Shown here piece by piece: positions 21,618 through 28,895 of a stretch of 37,000 nucleotides of DNA. Each line of letters opens with the position of its first letter. Positions within the stretch are counted from its first letter, which is position 1. A program made the translations under genes and the position numbers. Origin of the DNA: JAZDCJ01 sp036311985 (GTDB taxonomy: Bacteria; Actinomycetota; Actinomycetes; Actinomycetales; Micrococcaceae); the NCBI RefSeq assembly GCF_036311985.1, contig NZ_JAZDCJ010000022.1; one strand, 5' to 3'. The notes beneath the pieces were generated by a model, which saw only the letters and a program-made list of their open reading frames with translations, searched no databases and was not told where the DNA came from.

Positions 21618-22316
21618 ATGCCGCACTCCCCCGCCGAGGACGACTTCACGCCGGACCGCCTCGTGGACCTCGCCGAGAGGCTGACCCGTGCCGAGGCGGA
21701 GACGGGTTCCCTGCCCGGGATCGTCCAGCTGGGCCACCCGGTCCTGCGCGCCCGGGCCCTGGACTACTCGGGCCAGCTCGGCGACGAACTGCTCGGGCGC
21801 CTGCTGGCGACCATGCGGAAGGTGATGCACGCCGCCCCCGGCGTGGGGCTCGCGGCTCCCCAGCTGGGGCTGCCCCTGCGGTTGGCCGTGATGGAGGACC
21901 TCTTCCCGGTCGACCCGGCGACGGCCGAGGCGCGCGGGAGGACTCCGCTCGAGTACTTCGCGGCCGTCAACCCCGGCTACTCGGCCGTGGGCGCCCGCAC
22001 TTCGTCCCACTTCGAGGGCTGCCTGTCCTTCGCCGGCTTCACGGCGGTCGTCGAACGCCCCGAGGAGATCGAGGCGAGGTACACGGGTCCGGACGGCACC
22101 GGCGTCGTCCGGTCCCTGCGCGGCTGGCCCGCGCGGATCTTCCAGCACGAGGCCGACCACCTGGACGGCACGGTCTACATCGACCGGGCCGTGAGCCGCA
22201 GCCTGTGCACCTCGGAGGCCTACGCGGCCCGCTGGCAGGAACCGCGCCCGGACGCCGCGGCGCGCGGGCTCGGCTTCGCGCTGCGGGTCGCCGAGGACGA
22301 CGCCGGGGCCTCCTAG
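21618..22316 (+). CDS. def: peptide deformylase
   Basis: A 232-aa metalloenzyme that removes the formyl group from the N-terminal Met of new proteins. All three motifs are present: GVGLAAPQLG (motif 1), EGCLSF (motif 2, metal Cys) and QHEADHLDG (motif 3, HExxH in the form HEADH). An N-terminal extension of ~30 residues and a C-terminal tail of ~30 residues are longer than in the E. coli enzyme but usual for one actinobacterial paralogue group. The ATG at 21618 has CAGGAG 4 nt upstream. It is convergent with the S9 peptidase gene; their stop codons share the palindrome CTAG (22313-22316). Whether this is the main or an accessory deformylase cannot be told here. Confidence 0.95.
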   Translation: MPHSPAEDDFTPDRLVDLAERLTRAEAETGSLPGIVQLGHPVLRARALDYSGQLGDELLGRLLATMRKVMHAAPGVGLAAPQLGLPLRLAVMEDLFPVDPATAEARGRTPLEYFAAVNPGYSAVGARTSSHFEGCLSFAGFTAVVERPEEIEARYTGPDGTGVVRSLRGWPARIFQHEADHLDGTVYIDRAVSRSLCTSEAYAARWQEPRPDAAARGLGFALRVAEDDAGAS

Positions 22317-24427
22317 GAGACGGGCAGGTACCTCCCGAACCACTCCAGGATCGCCTCGAAGCGCTGGCGCCGGTGCCACGGGGTCCCGCTGCGCGAGAGC
22401 TCGTGGTCCTCCCCCGGGAAGAGCAGGAATTCCGTCTCGACGCCGTGGCGCAGCAGCTCGACGTAGTACCGCTGGGCCTGCTCGAGCGGGCACCGGTAGT
22501 CCTCCTCCGAGTGCAGCACGAGGGTGGGCGTGCGGACCTGGGACGCGACGGCGAGCGGGCTCTGGGTCAGCGTGTGCGCGGGATCGGAGCCGGTGTAGGC
22601 CTCGCTGAAGAACCAGCCGATGTCGCTCGATCCGATGAAGCTCAGCGGATCCAGGAAGCCTCGCTCGACGACCGCGGCGGCGAAGCGGTGCTCGTGGGCG
22701 ATCGTCCACGCCGTGAGGTATCCGCCGTAGGAGCCGCCGAGCACGCCGGTCCGGGCGCCGTCGAGGCGCGGCTCGGCCGCGATCGCGCCGTCGAGGAACG
22801 CCAGGACGTCCTGCAGGTCGACCGTCCCCATGGCCTCCTTGATCGCCAGGCCGTGGGGACGGCCGTAGCCGGCGCTGCCCCGCGGGTTGCACTGCAGGAC
22901 GGCGTAGCCGGCCTCGGCATAGACCTGCGCCTCGTCGAAGTAGGACCAGCCGTAGGACGCGAACGGGCCGCCGTGGATGTTCAGGAGGACGGGGTGGGGC
23001 CCGTCGCCCTCGGGCAGGTGGAGCCAGCCGTGCACGGGGTAGCCGTCCGGGCCCTCGACGACGAGTTCGCGCGGCGGCGCGATGCGCGTCCGCTCCCGCA
23101 GCGCGGCGGCGAAGTCGGTCACGGGCTCGAGCTTGCCGCCGCGCAGCACGCCGAGCTCGCCCGGGCTGCGCGGGGTGGCATGGGAGACGACGACGGTGCC
23201 GGCCGCCTCCGCGGCGCCGGTCACGAGGACCTCCCCTGCCACGAGGACCTCCACCGTCCCGTCGGCGGAGAGGCGGTGCAGCTCACCGCTGCCGCGCACG
23301 CGCGCGAACGCCAGGACGTCCGCGTCCCCGTGCGGGACCAGGCCGGACTGGACGTCGCCGTAGTCGGCCGTCTCGAGGTCCGTGAGCAGGCGGGGCTCCG
23401 TGCCGGGTCCGGCCGCGTCGGCAGGGAGCACGAACACGCCGGCCTGCCGGGCCACGAAGTCGCGGCCGTCGGGGCCGAGCTCCTCGCCGAGCAGGTACAG
23501 GTGGCGGCCGTCGCGGGAGAACGCCGGCGTCGAATAGGCGAAGCTCCCGTCGGGCTCGCCGGCGACGGGCTCGGTTCCGGCCCCGGGGTCCGCGACCGCG
23601 ACGCGGTGGACCATGGAGCGCAGGTCCGCGTCGGCGCCGGGATGCAGGGCGGCGTTGAAGTAGACGTGGCGGCCGTCGGGCGAGAAGCACGGCCCGGAGG
23701 CGTCGCGTTCCCCGTCCGTCAGCGCCGTATAGGCGGGCAGGCCGCGGCGGGCCGGCCGGGATCCCTGGTGGGAGGCGGCGTCCGCCGCCTCGGCGGCGCC
23801 TTCTCCGGTGCCGTCCACCCCGGCGGACGCCCCGGCGTCGGCTCCGGCGTCGGCCGGGGCCTCCTTGGCCCGGCCGACGGGCTCGATGTACGGCTCCTCG
23901 TTCAGCGGGGGAAGCTCCATGAGGTACAGGGACTGGACCTTGTCCCGGGTGAAGCCGATCCCGTTGCCGCGGTACTTGAAGCCCGTGATCCGCCGCGGAT
24001 CCTCGGCGCCGGCCCCCACGCCGTCGGTGCTTCCGTAGCGGCCGGCGTCGGGCGTGCGGCTCGCGAAGGCCACGTGGCGCCCGTCCGGGGAGCAGGCGAA
24101 GCCGGAGACGCCGAGGTGGCGGTCGGTGAGGATGCGGGGCTCGCCACCGCGCGCGTCGACGACCGCGAGCTGCGGGCGGCCCTTCGCGTCGGGGCGTAGG
24201 AACACGATCCGCGTTCCATCCGGCGAGTACTGCGGCGCCGCGTCGCGCGTTCCGCGGGTGAGCCGGCGCGGCGCCTCGTCGCCGACGAGGTCGACGGCCC
24301 ACAACTGTCCGGTCTCGGCGTCCGCGGCGAAGCTGGGCCGCGAGGCCGCCAGCACGGCGCGCGTGCCGTCGGGGCTGATGCTCGGCGCGGATACAGTGGT
24401 CATCAGTTCAAGCTGCGTCGGTTTCAC
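22313..24427 (-). CDS. S9-family serine peptidase (acylaminoacyl/prolyl oligopeptidase type)
   Basis: A 704-aa cytoplasmic oligopeptidase. An N-terminal beta-propeller (about 1-430) has repeating SPDGxxV/FSPDGRHVYF units; the C-terminal alpha/beta hydrolase domain covers about 440-704. The catalytic triad is visible: Ser in GGSYGGYL, Asp in HSEEDYRCPLEQ, His in FPGEDHELS. A Gly/Ala/Asp-rich insertion near 190-225 (DAGADAGASAGVDGTGEG) sits between propeller blades and is likely disordered. GTG 24427 has TAGGCT exactly 6 nt upstream, indicating a leaderless transcript. It is divergent from the methyltransferase gene. Substrate preference, whether N-acylated or proline-containing peptides, is not evident. 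Confidence 0.93.
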   Translation of the reverse strand: MKPTQLELMTTVSAPSISPDGTRAVLAASRPSFAADAETGQLWAVDLVGDEAPRRLTRGTRDAAPQYSPDGTRIVFLRPDAKGRPQLAVVDARGGEPRILTDRHLGVSGFACSPDGRHVAFASRTPDAGRYGSTDGVGAGAEDPRRITGFKYRGNGIGFTRDKVQSLYLMELPPLNEEPYIEPVGRAKEAPADAGADAGASAGVDGTGEGAAEAADAASHQGSRPARRGLPAYTALTDGERDASGPCFSPDGRHVYFNAALHPGADADLRSMVHRVAVADPGAGTEPVAGEPDGSFAYSTPAFSRDGRHLYLLGEELGPDGRDFVARQAGVFVLPADAAGPGTEPRLLTDLETADYGDVQSGLVPHGDADVLAFARVRGSGELHRLSADGTVEVLVAGEVLVTGAAEAAGTVVVSHATPRSPGELGVLRGGKLEPVTDFAAALRERTRIAPPRELVVEGPDGYPVHGWLHLPEGDGPHPVLLNIHGGPFASYGWSYFDEAQVYAEAGYAVLQCNPRGSAGYGRPHGLAIKEAMGTVDLQDVLAFLDGAIAAEPRLDGARTGVLGGSYGGYLTAWTIAHEHRFAAAVVERGFLDPLSFIGSSDIGWFFSEAYTGSDPAHTLTQSPLAVASQVRTPTLVLHSEEDYRCPLEQAQRYYVELLRHGVETEFLLFPGEDHELSRSGTPWHRRQRFEAILEWFGRYLPVS

Positions 24428-24433
24428 AGCGCG

Positions 24434-24439
24434 AGCCTA
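24434..24439 (-). promoter_or_regulatory. -10 element of S9 peptidase gene (leaderless)
   Basis: TAGGCT on the minus strand, 6 nt before the GTG at 24427. Confidence 0.55.
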
Positions 24440-24468
24440 TCTGAAACGTCCATTGAAGGAAATGATCC

Positions 24469-25515
24469 ATGACCCCGGACCACCGCTCCGGCATCGAGCT
24501 GCTGTGCCCCCTCTGCGCCCGGCCGCTCGCGTCCACGGGCGCGGCGGGTCGCTCGCTCGCGTGCGGCGGAGGCCACCGCTTCGACGCCGCGAAGCAGGGC
24601 TACGTCAACCTGCTGACGGGCCGCGGCACGGGCTTCACGGAGGACACGGCGGACATGGTCGCGGCACGGGCCGGCTTCCTCGCGGCGGGCCACTACGCGC
24701 CGCTCGCGCGGGCGCTGGCCGGGGAGGCGCTCCGGGCCGCCGGGCGCCTCGACCCGGAGCGCGCCGTGCGCGTCCTGGACGCCGGCGCCGGGACGGGCTA
24801 CTACCTCGGGGCCGTCCTGTCGGCCCTGCGGTCGGGCACGCAGGACGGAGACGCCGCCGAAGCCCGGGCAGGGTCCGGCCCCTCCCTCGCGGCTCCGGCC
24901 GGGCACGACGCCGGAGCCCGGCCAGGGTCCGGCCCCTCCCCCGCGGAGCTGGTCCGGGACGGGGACGACCCCGCGGCGCAGGCCGGGCGCCCGGCGTCGG
25001 GCGTCGCCCTGGACATCTCCCGCTACGCCATGCGCCGCGCCGCCCGGCTCGAGGGGGTCCGGGCGCTCGTCTGGGACGTCTGGCGCAGGCTGCCGCTGCC
25101 GGACGGCGGCGCGGACCTGCTACTGAACGTCTTCGCCCCGCGCAACGGTGCCGAGTTCCACCGCGTCCTCGCCGACGACGGCACGCTGCTCGTCGTCACC
25201 CCGCTCCCCGGGCACCTCCGCGAAGCGGCCGAACCGCTCGGGCTGCTGGGGATCGCCCCGGACAAGGAGGCGTCCGTGGCCGGGGGACTCGGCCCGGGAT
25301 GGACGCAGACCGGGGTGCGGGAAGTGCGCTTCACCCTCCGCCTCGACGAGGCCGACGCCGCCCGGCTCGCGCTCATGGGTCCCGCCGGCCACCACGCCGA
25401 CGCCGCCGTCTTCGCCGAGCGCGCCGCCCACGGCGTGCCGGAGTCGGTGACCGCCGCGTTCCGCCTCCAGGCCTTCGCGAAGGACGCCGGATCCCAACAT
25501 CGTCCTCAGGGGTGA
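24469..25515 (+). CDS. RlmA/TlrB-like 23S rRNA guanine-N1 methyltransferase
   Basis: A 348-aa SAM-dependent methyltransferase. The N-terminal zinc module (Cys13, Cys16, Cys32, His36) with FDAAKQGYVNLL is the hallmark of RlmA-type enzymes, which methylate 23S rRNA G745 or G748; the actinobacterial relative TlrB gives tylosin resistance. SAM motif I is VLDAGAGTGYYLG (about 102-114), followed after an insertion by GVALDISRYAMRRAAR, then LLLNVFAPRNGAEFHRVL. It is ~60 residues longer than usual: residues ~121-175 form a Gly/Ala/Pro-rich insertion containing an 18-residue repeat. ATG 24469 has GAAGGA 8 nt upstream. G745 versus G748 specificity cannot be decided by eye. Confidence 0.88.
   Translation: MTPDHRSGIELLCPLCARPLASTGAAGRSLACGGGHRFDAAKQGYVNLLTGRGTGFTEDTADMVAARAGFLAAGHYAPLARALAGEALRAAGRLDPERAVRVLDAGAGTGYYLGAVLSALRSGTQDGDAAEARAGSGPSLAAPAGHDAGARPGSGPSPAELVRDGDDPAAQAGRPASGVALDISRYAMRRAARLEGVRALVWDVWRRLPLPDGGADLLLNVFAPRNGAEFHRVLADDGTLLVVTPLPGHLREAAEPLGLLGIAPDKEASVAGGLGPGWTQTGVREVRFTLRLDEADAARLALMGPAGHHADAAVFAERAAHGVPESVTAAFRLQAFAKDAGSQHRPQG
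24861..24946 (+). repeat. 54-nt in-frame direct repeat inside methyltransferase
   Basis: Units 24861-24892 and 24915-24946 agree at 30 of 32 positions; period 54 nt (18 codons). They encode ARAGSGPS.../ARPGSGPS... within a low-complexity insertion between SAM motif I and the next strand. Confidence 0.8.
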
Positions 25516-25596
25516 CTACGGTTCGCGGTCCCATCAGGCAAGATGGAGGCAACGAGGGCGGTCCGTGCCCTCCCGGAAGCAATGCGGTGGACACAC

Positions 25597-26064
25597 ATGA
25601 TTGATTGGATCGTCGCCAACGGGTGGGTCTTCTGGCTCGCGCTGTTCCTGATCCTGGCGATCATCGAGATGATGGCCCTCGATCTCTATTTCCTCATGCT
25701 CAGCGCCGGCGCGCTCGGTGGCGTCGTCGTGGCGCTGGCCGGCGGTCCGTTCTGGCTGCAGGCCGTGGTGTTCTGCGTCGTCTCGCTGCTCATGATCCTG
25801 CTCGTCCGGCCCATCGCCATGAGGCATCTGCGCAAGGCTCCGGCCACTCTCCGCACCAACGTCGACCGCCTGCTGGGTCAGGACGCCCTCGTCCTCGAGC
25901 CCACGTCCCGCATGGCCGGACGCGCGAAGATCGGCGGCGAGACCTGGAGCGCCCGCACCGAGGACGACGCCCCGCTCGAGCCCGGCAACTACGGCACGGT
26001 CGTGCGCATCAACGGCGCCACCGCCTACATCACCGCCCGCACGGCCGAGGGCCAGGGCGCCTAG
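25597..26064 (+). CDS. NfeD-family membrane protein
   Basis: A 155-aa short NfeD protein (NfeD1b type, no protease domain). Membrane helices at about 10-30, 33-50 and 55-75 are followed by a C-terminal OB-fold-like domain (about 90-150; LLGQDALVLEP, GRAKIGGETWSARTED, GTVVRINGATAYI). Such proteins partner with SPFH/flotillin-type proteins, and one follows 66 nt downstream, so an operon is likely. ATG 25597 is chosen by the onset of the hydrophobic segment; the ribosome-binding site is weak (GGTGG). An in-frame ATG at 25543 would add an implausible polar extension. Role in membrane microdomain organisation is inferred from the family. Confidence 0.92.
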   Translation: MIDWIVANGWVFWLALFLILAIIEMMALDLYFLMLSAGALGGVVVALAGGPFWLQAVVFCVVSLLMILLVRPIAMRHLRKAPATLRTNVDRLLGQDALVLEPTSRMAGRAKIGGETWSARTEDDAPLEPGNYGTVVRINGATAYITARTAEGQGA

Positions 26065-26130
26065 GTCCACCGCCGGTTCGTCCGGCACACCGAGCCTTCA
26101 CGGGCACAACACGCAAGAAGGGGGACACCC

Positions 26131-27141
26131 ATGCTGGAGAACTTCACCGGCGTCGGCATCGTACTGATCGTACTGGCCGTCTTCGTCATCATCGTCCTGC
26201 TGCGCTCCGTCCGCATCGTTCCGCAGGCCCGCGCCGGCATCGTCGAGCGACTGGGCAAGTACCAGCGGACCCTGGGACCTGGCCTGACCATCCTGATCCC
26301 GTTCGTCGACCGGCTCCTGCCGCTGCTCGACCTCCGCGAGCAGGTCGTCAGCTTCCCGCCGCAGCCGGTGATCACCGAGGACAACCTCGTGGTCTCCATC
26401 GACACGGTGGTCTACTTCCAGATCACCGAGCCGCGCGCAGCGACCTACGAGATCGCCAACTACATCCAGGCCGTCGAACAGCTGACCACCACGACGCTGC
26501 GTAACGTCGTCGGCGGGCTGAACCTGGAAGAGGCCCTGACGAGCCGCGACCAGATCAACGGACAGCTCCGTGGCGTGCTCGACGAGGCGACCGGCAAGTG
26601 GGGCATCCGCGTCTCCCGCGTCGAGCTCAAGGCGATCGATCCGCCCCTGTCCATCCAGGACTCCATGGAGAAGCAGATGCGCGCCGAGCGGGACCGCCGC
26701 GCCGCAATCCTCACGGCCGAGGGCACCAAGCAGTCCCAGATCCTCACGGCCGAGGGCCAGCGGCAGGCCGCGATCCTCGCGGCCGAGGGCGACGCCAAGG
26801 CGGCCATCCTCCGCGCCGACGGCGAGGCCCAGGCCATCGAGAAGGTCTTCAACTCGATCCACGCCGGCAATCCGGACCAGAAGCTCCTGGCCTACCAGTA
26901 CCTGCAGACCCTGCCGAAGCTCGCCGAGGGCTCCTCCAACACGCTCTGGATCATCCCGAGCGAGGTCGGCGAGGCCCTCAAGGGCATCGGCGGCGCGCTG
27001 GGCAACCTGCGCCCCGACGACGACGCGCCGTCGACCCCGGCCCCACCCCGCACCGGCCAGGCCGCGGGATCCGGTTCCACCCCCGCGACGCCTCCGGCGC
27101 CTCCCGCCCCGCCGGCCCCGCCGGTCGATCCGGGCCACTAG
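26131..27141 (+). CDS. SPFH/band-7 (stomatin-like) membrane protein
   Basis: A 336-aa protein with an N-terminal membrane helix (about 8-26), an SPFH domain (about 28-190: VPQARAGIVERLGKY, VSIDTVVYFQITEP, WGIRVSRVELKAIDPP) and a helical stretch with four tandem AxILxAEGxxQ repeats (about 190-235), as in stomatin/HflK-like proteins. The last ~50 residues are Pro/Ala-rich. It oligomerises at the membrane in known relatives and is thought to organise or protect membrane proteins together with NfeD. AAGAAGGGGG lies ~7 nt before ATG 26131. Second gene after nfeD. No terminator is obvious before the rbpA promoter region. Confidence 0.94.
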   Translation: MLENFTGVGIVLIVLAVFVIIVLLRSVRIVPQARAGIVERLGKYQRTLGPGLTILIPFVDRLLPLLDLREQVVSFPPQPVITEDNLVVSIDTVVYFQITEPRAATYEIANYIQAVEQLTTTTLRNVVGGLNLEEALTSRDQINGQLRGVLDEATGKWGIRVSRVELKAIDPPLSIQDSMEKQMRAERDRRAAILTAEGTKQSQILTAEGQRQAAILAAEGDAKAAILRADGEAQAIEKVFNSIHAGNPDQKLLAYQYLQTLPKLAEGSSNTLWIIPSEVGEALKGIGGALGNLRPDDDAPSTPAPPRTGQAAGSGSTPATPPAPPAPPAPPVDPGH

Positions 27142-27230
27142 CCCACGACGCATCCGGAGCACGGGTGCCCGATGTGCCGCCGCGGGCGGCCGGTCGACGG
27201 AGATCCCGTCGGGCGGCCGCCCGTGGCGCG

Positions 27231-27236
27231 TATACT
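27231..27236 (+). promoter_or_regulatory. candidate vegetative -10 upstream of rbpA
   Basis: TATACT, an excellent -10, with no clear -35 at 16-19 nt. It would start transcription near 27243, upstream of the SigR-type promoter. Confidence 0.45.
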
Positions 27237-27262
27237 GAATGGCTGGAGACTTCCGCCCTACG

Positions 27263-27288
27263 GGAATCACCGGCGTGCCCGGGGCGTT
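27263..27288 (+). promoter_or_regulatory. SigR/SigH-type promoter of rbpA
   Basis: GGAAT (27263-27267), exactly 18 nt, then GTT (27286-27288). This equals the published SigR consensus GGAAT-N18-GTT of Streptomyces, where rbpA is a known thiol-stress target. The start would be ~45 nt before the ATG. Confidence 0.7.
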
Positions 27289-27339
27289 GAACACCATAGT
27301 CGTCGAGCGTCCGCCAGCCGGACGCAGTTGGGAGTAGTC

Positions 27340-27681
27340 ATGAGCGATCGCAGCCTGCGCGGCATGCGCCTCGGTGCGCAGAGCATGGAGACAGAGGCCG
27401 GCGTCGAGCCGGCACCGCGCCAGCGCGTCGAGTACCGGTGCGAGGACGGCGAGCAGGTCTTCGTGACCTTCTCCTCCGAGGCCGAGATCCCGCCCACCTG
27501 GGTGTCCAAGACGGGCAAGGAGGCGGTCCTCGTCAACGGCGAGAAGCCGGACGATTCCAACGAGAAGCCCGTCCGGACCCACTGGGACATGCTCCTGGAG
27601 CGCCGCAGCGTCGACGAGCTCGAGCAGATCCTGAAGGACCGGCTCGACAAGCTGCACGCCGACCGCGGCGAAAAGGTCTAG
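27340..27681 (+). CDS. rbpA: RNA polymerase-binding protein RbpA
   Basis: A 113-aa actinobacterial transcription factor that binds the group 1/2 sigma factors and RNA polymerase, stabilises open complexes and affects rifampicin sensitivity. Parts are recognisable: N-terminal tail (SLRGMRLGAQSMETE), core domain (about 28-70, RVEYRCEDGEQVFVTFSSEAEIP split across strands), basic linker (NGEKP...KPVRTHWDMLLERRS) and C-terminal sigma-interaction helices (VDELEQILKDRLDKL). ATG 27340 has GGGAG 5 nt upstream. It is monocistronic, with a SigR-type promoter and a very stable terminator, so it should respond to disulfide stress. Confidence 0.97.
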   Translation: MSDRSLRGMRLGAQSMETEAGVEPAPRQRVEYRCEDGEQVFVTFSSEAEIPPTWVSKTGKEAVLVNGEKPDDSNEKPVRTHWDMLLERRSVDELEQILKDRLDKLHADRGEKV

Positions 27682-27700
27682 GCCCCACGCACTCCGGCTC

Positions 27701-27751
27701 CAACGACGGCGGGCGCCGTTCCCTCCAGGGGAACGGCGCCCGCAGTCGTTG
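27701..27751. terminator. bidirectional terminator between rbpA and ppm1
   Basis: A 15-bp perfect stem (27709-27723 with 27729-27743, loop TCCAG), extended by CAACGAC/GTCGTTG (27701-27707 with 27745-27751) with one mismatch between. Convergent genes on both sides. Confidence 0.9.
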
Positions 27752-27777
27752 TGTCCAGATGTCTTTCCGCCGGAACG

Positions 27778-28503
27778 TCAGGCGCGTCCGGTGAGCTTCT
27801 TCCAGCGGGCGCCGAGGCCCCAGCGGGTGACGTTGAGCATGGCCTCGACGACGATGTTCCCGCTCATCTTGGACACGCCGAGCTCGCGTTCCACGAACGT
27901 GATCGGCACCTCGACGATCCGCCGCCCCAGCCGGGCCACCCGGAAGGTCATGTCCACCTGGAAGCCGTAGCCCACCGACTCCACGGCGTCGAAGTCGATC
28001 GCCTCGAGGGTCTCCCGGCGGAACGCGCGGAATCCGGCCGTGATGTCGCGGACCGACAGGCCGAGCATCACGCGCGAGTAGAGAGAACCCGCCCGGGAGA
28101 TGAGCTTGCGGTGCAGGGGCCAGTTCGCGACCGAGCCGCCCTTGACCCAGCGCGAGCCGATCACGAGGTCCGCCTCGGGGACCTTCGCGAGCAGGCGGGG
28201 CAGGTCCTCCGGACGGTGGGAGCCGTCGGCGTCGAGCTCCACGATCACGTCGTAGTCCCGCTCGAGCGCCCAGCGGAAGCCGGCGATGTAGGCCGCGCCG
28301 AGGCCTTCCTTGCCCTGGCGGTGCATGACATGGACCTGCGGATCGGCGGCCGCGAACTCGTCGGCGAGCCGCCCGGTGCCGTCCGGGCTGTTGTCGTCGG
28401 CGATCAGGACGTCCGAGTCGGGTACGGCGGCCCGCAGGCGGCCCAGGGTCACGGGGAGCGACTCGAGCTCGTTGTAGGTCGGGATGATCGTGACGACGCG
28501 CAC
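27778..28503 (-). CDS. ppm1: polyprenol-phosphate mannose synthase (GT2)
   Basis: A 241-aa family-2 glycosyltransferase that makes polyprenyl-phosphate mannose from GDP-mannose at the inner face of the membrane; the product feeds lipoglycan synthesis and protein O-mannosylation. Motifs: IPTYNELESLP, ADDNSPDGTG, ELDADGSHRPEDLP (metal-binding DAD), GSRWVKGGSV, FRVARLGRRIVEVPITFVERE and SKMSG. It is the stand-alone catalytic form, without the acyltransferase fused in mycobacterial Ppm1, and has no membrane helix. GTG 28503 has AGAAGGGG ~8 nt upstream. The nearest strong promoter is ~280 nt upstream, giving an unusually long leader unless TATACT at 28619-28624 is used. Confidence 0.92.
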   Translation of the reverse strand: MRVVTIIPTYNELESLPVTLGRLRAAVPDSDVLIADDNSPDGTGRLADEFAAADPQVHVMHRQGKEGLGAAYIAGFRWALERDYDVIVELDADGSHRPEDLPRLLAKVPEADLVIGSRWVKGGSVANWPLHRKLISRAGSLYSRVMLGLSVRDITAGFRAFRRETLEAIDFDAVESVGYGFQVDMTFRVARLGRRIVEVPITFVERELGVSKMSGNIVVEAMLNVTRWGLGARWKKLTGRA

Positions 28504-28624
28504 GCGGCGGCCCCTTCTGATTCGGTGGTGGAATCCGCGGTGCGGATCCTCGACTGCGGGCCCGGGACGCGGACGTCACTCCCCCGTCGCCGGCAGCAGG
28601 CGGGCGGGCCAGTGAACCAGTATA

Positions 28625-28775
28625 CGGACACGGAAAGACCCCGGGAACTTCGGACCAGTCGTCCCACGCCGTGGCGCGGGCCTCCTGTTTTCTACTGCTC
28701 CCGGGGCCTTGTCCTGTGGTGTTCTGCCGAGATTCCGGCACGGTGGACCTCTAGAGCTGCTCCGCCACCGTTGAG
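28625..28775 (-). ncRNA. candidate structured leader or small RNA upstream of ppm1
   Basis: Starting just after the 28781-28808 promoter, the minus-strand transcript contains CGGTGG/CCACCG (28765-28770 with 28741-28746), TGCCG/CGGCA (28736-28740 with 28725-28729) and a long-range pair CCCCGGGA/TCCCGGGG (28699-28706 with 28639-28646) followed by TCTTT. It could end there as a ~145-nt RNA or continue into ppm1. It resembles no RNA family I can name. Structure by eye only. Confidence 0.35.
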
Positions 28776-28780
28776 AGTCA

Positions 28781-28808
28781 AGCCTAGCCGCTTGTTACCT
28801 CGTGTCAA
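28781..28808 (-). promoter_or_regulatory. strong sigma-A-type promoter
   Basis: Minus strand: -35 TTGACA (28803-28808), 16-nt spacer, -10 TAGGCT (28781-28786); the best consensus housekeeping promoter in the window. The -35 is part of an inverted repeat GTCAA/TTGAC (28804-28808 and 28816-28820). Confidence 0.65.
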
Positions 28809-28895
28809 CCACGAATTGACTAGGCGCGATGCCGGAAGGCCCTAGTCAGTGCGGCGCGGCGCGGCCGCCGAGGCTGCGATGCCTTCCGGGACCGC

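Larger units (their letters stand above)
28504..28895 (-). other. 392-nt gene-free region upstream of ppm1
   Basis: No convincing coding frame. On the minus strand it holds a promoter (28781-28808), a run of hairpins (28639-28770), a second -10 candidate TATACT (28619-28624) and the ppm1 ribosome-binding site. Near 28832-28889, CCGGAAGGC/GCCTTCCGG arms flank the end of the amidohydrolase gene with a 40-nt GC-rich loop and may form its terminator. The region is relatively rich in the tetramer CTAG. Confidence 0.6.

Noticed and set aside
22205..24199. 664-aa plus-strand frame opposite the S9 peptidase
   Set aside because: Low-complexity Ala/Arg/Gly composition with no domain; the minus-strand gene has a full catalytic triad.
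26690..26840. Tandem DNA repeat in the SPFH gene
   Set aside because: The repeated AxILxAEGxxQ units are the usual helical repeats of stomatin-like proteins, a family trait and not a novel repeat array.
28449..28741. Small protein encoded upstream of ppm1
   Set aside because: Frames there are Arg/Pro/Ser-rich, have no ribosome-binding site, and either run into ppm1 out of frame or end quickly; a leader or RNA is more likely.
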